A stretch of DNA of 64,000 bases from Parachaetomium inaequale (lineage: Eukaryota > Ascomycota > Sordariomycetes > Sordariales > Chaetomiaceae). A model generated the notes under the pieces. That model was not told the origin of the DNA and made no database searches. It saw only the letters and a program-made list of their open reading frames with translations. This document shows positions 46,015 to 54,797 of the stretch, in pieces. The translations under genes and the position numbers were made by a program. The stretch lies in the NCBI GenBank assembly GCA_033296685.1, contig MU854337.1, positions 161,296 to 225,295 of the forward strand. The letters are read 5' to 3'. Every line of letters starts with the position of its first letter. Within the stretch, counting starts at the first letter, position 1.

Positions 46015-46020
46015 TTAGCC
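46015..46020 (-). promoter_or_regulatory. Candidate XlnR/XYR1-type site (GGCTAA)
   Basis: GGCTAA on the minus strand about 650 bp upstream of the xylanase ATG. XlnR/XYR1 binds GGCTAA-type sites in xylanase promoters; a 6-mer alone is weak evidence. Confidence 0.25.
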
Positions 46021-46587
46021 TTTGACAACTGTGACCGACGATGACTGGCTACGGCCTCTCCCACCTAAGAGCGCCTCCGGCTGACGCGAGGATGCGTGTA
46101 AGTGACTTTCCTAATTCGGCGCTACCCTCAGCTGTTGGAACTGCAGACCTCTTTGCTCAAGGAAGCGGGGTCACTTATTCTTGCAAAGCTATTCTTAATC
46201 TCCCCAGACAACTCGGGATGTCAACCTCCCCCAGTTCTGGCGTTCCCCTCGTTTGTGAACCCTGGGCCTGAAGGCCTCGTGCGGGGAAATTACAACGCAG
46301 GTACGGACCTCTCCATGCTACATTGTTTACACCCGATGAACCGGATGCATGCACAAGAAATAGCCGTTCATCAGGATTTACCCGGGGGTTGGCAAGCCCG
46401 GGACGGGGCCACCGGGCTTGGCCTTCCGGTTGACTGGTCCGGCTGAAGGCGGAGACTCCAAATTTGGGGTTGGCGCAGCTATCACTGTCACTTCAACCTG
46501 GGGAAGTAAGTGGAAGGAATAATATGATGATGAACCTGTTGGTCTTGTCCCGGGTTCCCGGTATTGGCGTCGTGCGGGGAGGAAGCG

Positions 46588-46594
46588 TTTAAAT
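46588..46594 (+). promoter_or_regulatory. TATA-like element of the xylanase gene
   Basis: TTTAAAT lies 73-79 bp upstream of the xylanase start and is followed by a CT-rich leader, a common fungal core-promoter layout. Confidence 0.35.
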
Positions 46595-46666
46595 CCAGGC
46601 CTTCCCGAGAACACTAGATCTCACCACGTCCCTCACCTCCCTCACTCTCACCCCCCACCCCCCATC

Positions 46667-47779
46667 ATGAGACTCTCAACACCCCTCCTCGCCTCTACCC
46701 TCCTCGGTGTCCCGGCGACCGCCCAACTCCACGACCTCGCCAAGAAAGCCGGGCTCCTCTACTTCGGCGCAGCCACCGACACCCCCGGCCAGCGTGAGCG
46801 AGCCCCCTACCCGCAGTCGTACGCGCAGTACGACGCCATCCTCAACGACCCCTCGGAATTCGGCCAGACGACGCCAACCAACGGTCAGAAATGGCTCTTC
46901 GCCGAGCCCCAGCCGCGCCTCTTCAACTTCACCGAGGGCGACTACGTGGCCGACCTGGCGCACAGAACCGGCAAGCTCCTTCGCTGCCATGCGCTCGTCT
47001 GGCATAGCCAGCTTGCCCCCTGGGTTGAGACGACCACCTGGACGCCCGAGGAGCTTCGAGCGGTTATCGTGAGGCATATCAAGGCCGTGGCCGGTTATTA
47101 CAAGGGCCAGTGCTACGCCTGGGACGTCGTCAACGAAGCCCTCGACGAAGACGGCACGTACCGCAAGAGCGTCTTCTACAATGTGCTCGGCGAGGAGTAC
47201 ATCAAGCTGGCCTTCCAGACGGCGGCCGAGGTGGACCCGGGCGCCAAGCTGTACTACAACGACTACGGGATCGAGCGGCCCGGCTCGGTCAAGACGGCGG
47301 GCGCGGTGCGGCTGGTCAAGATGCTGAAGGACGCCGGCGTACGTATCGACGGCGTCGGCATGCAAGCCCATTTACACGCCGACAACCACCCGACCGCCGA
47401 GGACCTCATCCTCACGAGCGAGGGATACGCGGCGCTGGTCAAGGAGGTGGCGTTTACCGAGCTGGACGTGCGCATCAAGACGCCCGTCAACGAGACCAAG
47501 CTCGAGTGGCAGAAGGAGTGCTACCAGAAGGTGGTGACGGCCTGCGTCAAGGTCAAGGCGTGCGTCGGCATCACGCTGTGGGACTTTTATGACCCGTTCA
47601 GCTGGGTGCCGGATGTCTTTCCGGGCAATGGCGCGTCGCTGGTGTGGTTTGAGGACTTCTCCAAGCACCCGGCGTACGATGGCATGGTGGAGACGTTTAA
47701 GAAGCTGGCTGGGGACAAGCCGGGTTGCAAGCGGAGGAGACGGGGCGTGGCGGCGAGAGTTGAGGGCGATGCGAAGTAG
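46667..47779 (+). CDS. Secreted endo-1,4-beta-xylanase, GH10
   Basis: A retaining family 10 xylanase that cuts xylan backbones outside the cell. The single exon encodes 370 aa. A signal peptide (MRLSTPLLASTLLGVPATA, likely cleavage before QL) precedes a (beta/alpha)8 barrel with LLRCHALVWHSQLAPWV (His of the -1 subsite), YAWDVVNEALDEDG (acid/base Glu) and EVAFTELDVRI (nucleophile Glu). WDFYDPFSWVPDVFPGNG covers the conserved C-terminal tryptophans. No carbohydrate-binding module is present. The last 15 residues are Arg-rich (KRRRRGVAARVEG), unusual for a secreted enzyme and possibly trimmed. The gene points tail-to-tail at a GH3 gene 220 bp away, consistent with a hemicellulose/cellulose-degrading pair. 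Regulation by a XYR1-type activator is inference from the family. Confidence 0.95.
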   Translation: MRLSTPLLASTLLGVPATAQLHDLAKKAGLLYFGAATDTPGQRERAPYPQSYAQYDAILNDPSEFGQTTPTNGQKWLFAEPQPRLFNFTEGDYVADLAHRTGKLLRCHALVWHSQLAPWVETTTWTPEELRAVIVRHIKAVAGYYKGQCYAWDVVNEALDEDGTYRKSVFYNVLGEEYIKLAFQTAAEVDPGAKLYYNDYGIERPGSVKTAGAVRLVKMLKDAGVRIDGVGMQAHLHADNHPTAEDLILTSEGYAALVKEVAFTELDVRIKTPVNETKLEWQKECYQKVVTACVKVKACVGITLWDFYDPFSWVPDVFPGNGASLVWFEDFSKHPAYDGMVETFKKLAGDKPGCKRRRRGVAARVEGDAK

Positions 47780-47999
47780 AGGAGTTGGGACCACGAACGT
47801 GGGTATATGCCTCGGCTGAGTATGGGTATTTGCATTGACGAGTAATTACAACCGTACATATATCCTTCATAATTCATGCCATATCCATCATATCGTACCA
47901 GCGAGCCATCCGTCCTGTCATAAAAACCCCGAAATAAAACAACTCCAATCCCAAACATACCTCCTAACCCCTGAACACCCCAACCCATCGCCAATACCC

Positions 48000-50901
48000 T
48001 CAAATCGTAACCGTCCCAACAAGCGGCAAGTCCCTGCTGCTCCCGCCCACCTCAATCTTATACTCCCCCTTCACCAGCCGCCACTTCTGCGCCACAACAT
48101 CCCACACGCTCAAGTCCCTCCTCGTTAGCCCAAACCGAACCGTCTCGGTAGCCGACACATTCAGAAACGGCTTCTCAAACCCTCTCAACTGCCGCACCGG
48201 CGCCCCCTCAGCCGGGATACCCACATACAGCTGCGCAACCTCCGCCCCATCGACCCCCCCCGTATTCGTCACATCAGCCGCCACCTCAACCAAAACATCC
48301 CACAGATCCTCCTGCCCGCCCTCGACAACCGGCCCCGTGGGGTACTCATCAAATTTTTGATCAGCCACCTTCCGCACGACCAAGTTCCCATACCCAAACG
48401 AGGTATAACTCAACCCAAACCCAAACTCGAACCGCGGCGTGACATTCCGCGCATCAAAATGCCGATAGTCCAGAAACACCCCCTCGGTGAAATTGCTCTG
48501 CGGGAACCGCGCAAACATGCTACCCCTCTCCGCGACATCCGGGCCCAGCACGGCATAGTCCGTCTCGTTTTTCGCGACGGTGTAGGGCAGTTTCCCGGAC
48601 GGGTTCGACTCCCCGTATAGAAGCGAGACGACGGCGCGCCCGGAGGCCTCGCCGGGGAGGTGCGCGAAGATGAGGGCCGTGACGTTGGGGTGGTCGATGA
48701 ATTGATCCACCAGCCGGATGCCTGCGTTATGAATCACAACGACGGTATTTGAGCAGCGGTCCGCGACGTGCTTGATCAGCCCGTCGGTGTAGTCGTCGCG
48801 CGCGGCGGGGCGGTCGGCGGCCTCGGTGGCGTAGGCGTTGCCAAACACCAAGCAGGCCTCCGACATGGGGTTGACAAAGGGGGCGCCGCTGACAAAGTCC
48901 CAGAAGAGGGCGGTGCCGTCGGCGTAGGCGCGCTGGACGAGCGCGTCGAAGGGGGAGACGACGGCGGATTGGGACGTCGCGCCCGAGCCGCCGCCCGAGT
49001 AGAGCGTGCCGTTGAAGGCGATGGTCGTTGTGCCGTACGCGCCCGTGTAGCCGAAGAAGGGGCCGCCGAACTCGGTGTAGTTGAAGGACTCGGCGCCAAA
49101 GAGCCAGGGCGAGAAGGCCGGGGTGGGGTTGTTGTGGTCGGGGTTTTTGGCAGAGTAGCCGAAGATGGACAGCATCTTGGGTTCTCTCAGGGGCAGCGCG
49201 CTGCGGATGTTTTTGACGAGGACGTGGCCTTCGACGGCGCCGTCGAGTAGTGTCGAGCGGAAGCTCGAGTTTCTCGCATCGACAATTTTGTGGGGCTTGG
49301 TGAGATCCATGGCCATGCCGACGCCAGGCTCCGGGAAGTCCTGGTCCTGGCCCATCAGGTACCAAGTAGCGAGGGTCCTGCGCTGTTAGTTTAAGTAAGT
49401 GATAACGAGCTGAAGAGCCATACCTGATAACCATGTCGTCGATGCGGGTCTCGGCAACCGAGCCATTCTTGACAGCATCTACCAGATGCGAACCCCAGAG
49501 GGCATTGCCGTTGGGCATGGCAACGTCCATGCCTGCCAGGGCCGCGGCTGCTCCCGCATGTTGGGCGCCCCAGTCACTAACAACCCAGCCTTGGAAACCA
49601 AGCTCGGTCTTGAGCAGCCCGTTGAGGGATTTGCTGTTTGCACAGCCGTACGAGTTGTTGAGCCGCTGATACGAGCACATGATGTTGCCGCTGCCGGCGT
49701 GGATGGCGTCTTGGAAGGGCCTGGAGGGTTAGAAAGGCAGACAACATACAGCTGGGCTGGCTTACCAGAGATAAAACTCGTGCATAGTCCTGTCGTCAAT
49801 GTTTGATGACACGGATTGCATATCGCCAGAAGGGTTCCGGTTTGTCTCTTGTTCGTTGGCGATGAAGTGCTGCGGATGTTAGCGAGTTCTGGATATCCCA
49901 ATCAAAGAAACACACCTTGGTACTCGTAATAACCCCAGCAGCTTGCACCGCCGCGACCGTCTCGTGGACCAGAGCCCCTGATAGATAGGGGTCGCTCGAG
50001 AAGCCTGCTTGTGTCAGCAACCCTCCAATATGAACATGGTACGGTGTAATCCCTACCCTCCCAGTTCCTGCCATTCAACACCACACGGCCAGCCGGCCCA
50101 ACCACCGGCCCCAGCAGCACATTCACCCCCTTGGTCTTGAACTCGCCGCCCATCCCAGACCCCCGCTGGCGAGCGAGTACCTTGTTCCAGCTGGCACCCA
50201 CATGAATGCCGCTCGGCCAGGTACTGACAAAGTCTGTCCCGCGGAGCCCTTGGCCCGCATCGCCCAGGCACATGCCAGGGAAGCCGAGGCGCGGGATACC
50301 CGGCAGGAAGCCAGGGCAGCTGGTGTTGGTACTAACACCAGCAGTCAAACGGACCTATTTTCGTCAGTCCCAACAACCCCCATCTCCCCGAGAAAGAGAT
50401 CACCCACCTTCTCCTCAAGCGTCATCCTCCCCACCAACTCCCTCGCCTTTCCAGTCGCCTCCGCCCACGACCCCGCACCCGTCACATTCGCTACCCCTTG
50501 TCAGCGCCCCCTCACCACCACGCCGGACTCATCAGAGAGCGAAACTCACGCGAAGGATAAACCGCCGGCGACCGCCCATAAAACCACGCATCATCCGTAA
50601 TCACCCCCTCTCCATCACCACCACCCCCGGCCCCCGACGATGCAGAGCTGTTTCCGCCGCCATTGCGCTTGCGCAGTGCAGCCAGCCCAGCTAAGCCGCC
50701 GCCGATGATGAGCAGGATGACGGCGACGAGGATGGCGATGCCGCGCTTTGTTTTGAGGAAGGGGAAGCGCTGGGTGAGCTTTGATTGTCAACTGGGTTTT
50801 GGGGTGCTGGTGATGAGCGGGGGGGTGTGTGAGGGGGCGGTAGGGTCGGTGGTGGTCGTTGTGGTGTCCCCGATGAGGGGCTTTGAGACGGGGTTGGACA
50901 T
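48000..50901 (-). CDS. Membrane-anchored GH3 beta-glucosidase with an in-frame TGA at codon 38
   Basis: Family 3 glycoside hydrolase, best compared with the fungal beta-glucosidase E type that has an N-terminal membrane anchor. Exons: 50901-50550, 50490-50408, 50354-50057, 50004-49916, 49869-49766, 49720-49424, 49377-48000; all introns are 45-59 nt GT..AG and the frame closes at 867 codons. A cytosolic tail leads to KTKRG and a helix (IAILVAVILLIIGGGLAGLAAL), then the catalytic barrel with GFPGMCLGDAGQGLRG, KHFIANEQETNRNPSGD and the nucleophile in WVVSDWGAQH. The alpha/beta sandwich (GYSAKNPDHNN...) and fibronectin III domain (EFGFGLSYTSF, VTNTGGVDGAEVAQLY) follow. Between the only plausible ATG (50901) and the anchor there is a TGA at 50788-50790 in the same frame; no intron removes it. 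So it is a nonsense allele, a sequence error, or has an unseen alternative first exon. Confidence 0.85.
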
Positions 50902-53480
50902 GATTGTGCCAGTGGTAGTTCCAACCTAGGTAGGATCTCGGTTGTAAATGTGCCGGATGATGCTGGCTGTGGAGTCGTGGGTGACGTTTTGATGATTGGG
51001 TTTCTGAGCTGTATGTTGGGTGTTTGTTTGAGATCGGGGTAGGACTGGTGTAAATGCCGGGTCTGGTTTGAGGCGGCTAGCGGTAAAGTTGGGAAAAAAG
51101 GTTTGATGTTCTCTACCGCCGTCAAATATTGGGGAAGTTTGCCAGATTTAGGGAAGTCGCGATGATGAAGGAAGCCGGCTGTGAAGGAAGAAGTTGGTGT
51201 GACGGCCGTCGGGTTGTTTACTTGGGCCGTATGCGCTGCACTGTGTTTATAAGCGCGGCACTTAATGATTGAACTGTTTGTTGGATATGGGACAATTCTT
51301 CGGTAACATGGAATTCAAACGTCCGGCACACATACAGCAGCCCAGAAAGACTACTATCTCGTCGGAAGCTTGCAACTGTGGCTCGGGATGCCGACCATAG
51401 AGGCTCTCATTCACACAGTGGAAACGGCCGATCACGGTTGGCAGGGTGAAGCGCGTCAAGGCGCAAGGAAGCCGCGACAGCCGCGTCCACTCAGTTGCCA
51501 ACCGCGTTTAACCAATTTGGGCGCGTCCCGCATTTGGGCGCGTCCCGCATTGTGGCGCGCCCTCGTCTTGCCTCGAGTTGATGGCATCCTGCAGCCAATG
51601 TCTCATCTCATGCCGCCTCGTGTTGGCAGACAGCATGCACAGTGTGTTTCTCCGGTATCGGGTCCGTACAAAGTACGAATATTCTTTTTGAAATGCATGG
51701 ACCCTGCTGCGAGCTTCCACTGTGCAACAACATGATCCGGCCCCAATCCACGTGGTTGCCATATGGCAAAAGCTCGAACAGCCGATCCGGGGAAAGGCAA
51801 TCCACCGCCCGCCAAACCACACACGCCAAAATGCAATTGCCCTCCCCCCCGCACGCAAAACGTACCTTTAACGTTACCGCCTTTCAGATCCCACCACCCT
51901 CCGTTTTCGACTCCATCTTGCAGACGGCCATCTTACCACGCACGACCATCGAAACGAAAAAAAGGAAACAAAGTGGACCCCGCAAAAGCAACGGCGCCGA
52001 TCGCGCGGAAAAGACCACGGCAGCCGGCCAATCGTCCAACGTCCACCGACCGAGACCGAGCGGCGAACCCAGTAGCTGTTTCACAAAGCAAGCCTGGAAT
52101 CTCCTCCAGAATGCCACATGGTCGCCAAACTCACTGGCACAAAAGTTGAAGATCCGATCAACCCACGAACAAAAACCCTTCCTCTCCTCCGAGATCATTC
52201 CACGGAGGGAGCTCCTCCCACCCCCCACTGCACCCAACAACCAACCCCATTCCACCTCCCCACTGCCGACCTCCACTCAGCAAACCAGCGCCACCACCCA
52301 GCGACTCGGGTCCACCAAAAACTCCCACCTCACCCAGGCGTAGCCGTTCAGGGGCTAGTGGCCGGCCTAGCCTGCCGATCTGCACCCAGAAAATTTCCGA
52401 CTCGAGAATCTGCATGGACGACGATTCCCCATGATGGTGGTGACCTTTTCGCGATCTGTCAAACAAAGCAACTTGCAAAGTTCCCAAACTGCCAGCTCGC
52501 GTCGCGTGTGGACTCGTCAAAAAACACGAACCAGCCAAGTAACGTTAACCTCGCCTCAAATTCACTCGTCTGAACCGACTCCCTTTTTCCGCCTCTAATA
52601 CATACACTCGAAAAACCATCCATAAGTATCCATCCATCATCACAAGCACAAAACCCACCCATAACTTCAGCCCCGAAAGAGCCCGAAAAAAACCAACGGC
52701 AAAGCCGCGGCGGTACGCGTGACGCCATCGTCGTCGTTTCTCATATCAAAATCCCACTCCACACACTCCATCCGCGATCCATCAGGATGGCGGCGGCCCA
52801 GACAGACCAGGGGGGACCAGGGGTGCGTCCCACCTCAGGAGGTGGTATCGTAACGGTTCCCCCTTTATGACCCCACACAGAAGAACAGGGGACCCCAAGT
52901 GCCGCCGACCCCCTCGAATCCCACACATGCCTGCCCCCAGTACGGATGGTCCGTCCCTTGTCCCAAATACACAAACAGCAAAAAGAATCCGCGTACCTGA
53001 TCCAGCATGACTGATCCAACGATGGGTCGGTTCGCGGTGACGAAGACCATCGGTTCAGTCCGTCCGTCGTCGGTTTTGTTGAAACACCAATCCCGCCCAG
53101 TGATTTCCCGTATCCGTATCATCCCATGCCAGTTTCAATATATATAGACAATATAAAGCAAATCGAAAAAAAGCAAAAAAGATGTGTCAAAAGGAAAACA
53201 GAGGTATGCCCAGCCGCTAGTATAATATACAAAACGAAAGAACAAGGGGGTAAAATTTGGTCGACAGGTTCATCTCGAGACGGGCGTTGTGGGGCGCGGC
53301 GCGCAAATCAGACCCTATCAACAAGTCACCAAGCGTTAGGAGAAGAGCGCCACTGAAAGGGTAAAAATGTAACATGGTGTTTTGTTATCATAAAATAACA
53401 AGATGAAAAGAGCAGTCCGCGCTGGATGCTTACAGCAAGGGAGAGAAAACAGACAGGTCACGGGTAGCAATATTCGCCTC
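50902..53480. other. Intergenic: GH3 promoter and G-alpha 3' region
   Basis: 2.6 kb. Next to the GH3 start is a T/G-rich leader. A 17-bp exact tandem duplication sits at 51516-51549. An open frame of 233 codons (51642-52343) has no domain and no splice support, so it is left out. T/A-rich DNA at 53120-53240 probably belongs to the G-alpha 3' UTR. Confidence 0.45.
51516..51549. repeat. 17-bp exact tandem duplication
   Basis: TTTGGGCGCGTCCCGCA occurs twice head-to-tail and is followed by a partial third copy (TTGTGGCGCG). It lies in the upstream flank of the GH3 gene. Confidence 0.85.
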
Positions 53481-54797
53481 TTACAGGATGAGCTGCTTCA
53501 GGTTCCGCTGGATGATCATGTCCTGCACGGAACCCATGGTGATCTTGAGGAGGTTCGTGTCGGTCGCGTTGGTAAAGTGGCCGTAGATCTCCTTCTCGGG
53601 GTTGCGGTTCAGCGCCCGGAACTTGTCCATAAAGTACTTGCTGGCCTTGTCCGAGTTGTCGGGCGGGCCGTGGTAGTCGGTGAAGCCGTGGTCCGTTATC
53701 GGGCTCTTGGGGAGCTTCTCCTTGAAGAGGTCCATCTTGTTGAGGAAGAGGATGAGGGCCGACTTGGTGAACCAGTGCGAGTTGGCGATGGACTCCCACA
53801 GCATCAGGGCCTCGTTCATTTGGTTCTGTTTCTGTCAGATTCCTTTTTTCGTAAACCGTAAAAAGACCAGGGATACGCACGCCGTCCTTATCTTCAACCA
53901 AGCATTGGTCGTACCCAGAGATGGCCACCAGGAACAGCAGGCAGTTGACGTTCTCGAAGCAGTGGATCCACTTTTTCCGTTCTGACCGCTGGCCGCCGAC
54001 GTCGAACATGCGGTATGTGAGCTGGCCCAGGTCGAAGACGGTCTCGGTGATGCCGGTTGTCCTTAGTCGTGACCGCAGGAGATCCTGGTCTGTCGGGACG
54101 TAGTTCTTGTCCCAGATACGCTCCACGTCGTCGCAGAAGCTTGGAGTCTGTCAGTCCCTGCATACCCGTGCAGTGCGTCGGCTGGCACTTACTAATCTAG
54201 GTTGTCGTGCAGGGCATACTCGTTGCCCTTCTCCATGGCCCGCTTGACGCCCGCGTCCACCCAAAGCTTCTTGACGGGTTCTAGGTACTCCTTGGGTAGC
54301 GGCTCGTCCGCCGTCATCTCGTAGTCGACCATCATCTGCGCCATGTTTTTCTGCGAGACAGCCGGTTAGTACGTGGCGAAGACGGCTCGCAGACGGCTTG
54401 CGAGCCGTCGGCGGGGAGCGCAGCAGCTTGCCTCGTTGTCCGGGTTCTCGAACCCAATCCCCAGGTCGTTCATGGCGTCGAAGATTAGGCGGAATGACTG
54501 GACGATATTTGTAAACACCACGGGCTTCCACTCCATCTTCTCGTTCTTGCTGAACCCTTGCGCATAGATGAGCTTCATCTGTTTGAGGACTGTCGACTTT
54601 CCCGACTCTCCGGCTCCTGTGCAGGCCCAAGGTCAGCTTGTGTGGCCGTGTCGCCACCCGAGACACCAAATCGTACCTAGAAGCAGGAGCTTCACTTCCT
54701 TGGACAGGCGCTTCTCGTCGGCGCGGATGATCTTATCCAACTCGCGCGACCGGGCAACGCCCGTGTCGTCGTTCTTGTCGCGGCCCCCGAAACACAT
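53481..54797 (-). CDS. gna-3: G-protein alpha subunit, group III (GNA-3/MAGA/CPG-2-like)
   Basis: Heterotrimeric G-protein alpha subunit at the plasma membrane; group III members act with adenylyl cyclase in growth, conidiation and sexual development. Exons 54797-54677, 54616-54432, 54350-54193, 54139-53881 and 53825-53481 give 355 aa. All nucleotide-binding boxes are intact: GAGESGKST, LLRSRLRTTGITE (switch I Arg and Thr), DVGGQRSE, FLNKMD and TNATDT. The N-terminus MCFGG has Cys2 (palmitoylation) but no Gly2, so no myristoylation, and the C-terminus QLIL lacks the pertussis-toxin cysteine; both fit group III rather than group I. The second intron (54351-54431) has a GC donor (GAG|GCAAGC) and an AG acceptor, with an 11-bp hairpin inside; the other three introns are GT..AG. 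The gene symbol follows Neurospora naming and depends on my memory of the groups. Confidence 0.93.
54381..54409. repeat. Perfect 11-bp inverted repeat (hairpin) inside the G-alpha GC-AG intron
   Basis: GACGGCTCGCA (54381-54391) is complementary to TGCGAGCCGTC (54399-54409), leaving a 7-base loop (GACGGCT) that itself repeats part of the stem. It lies wholly within the 81-nt intron whose donor is GC. Confidence 0.9.

Larger units (their letters stand above)
45856..46666. other. GH10 xylanase upstream region
   Basis: About 0.8 kb upstream of the xylanase. It contains a TTAGCC (GGCTAA on the other strand) at 46015-46020, the core of XlnR/XYR1-type xylanase regulator sites, and a TTTAAAT at 46588-46594 about 75 bases before the ATG that may be the TATA element. 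Several GGGG-containing strings could be CreA/CRE1 sites but are too common to count. Confidence 0.4.

Noticed and set aside
38538..46666. Intact transposon, LTR pair or Starship element in the gene-poor stretch
   Set aside because: I found no transposase, reverse transcriptase, tyrosine recombinase, terminal repeats or obvious RIP (C-to-T, AT-rich) signature.
51642..52343. 233-codon plus-strand frame upstream of the GH3 gene
   Set aside because: Low-complexity Ser/Thr/Pro composition, no family, no splice signals.
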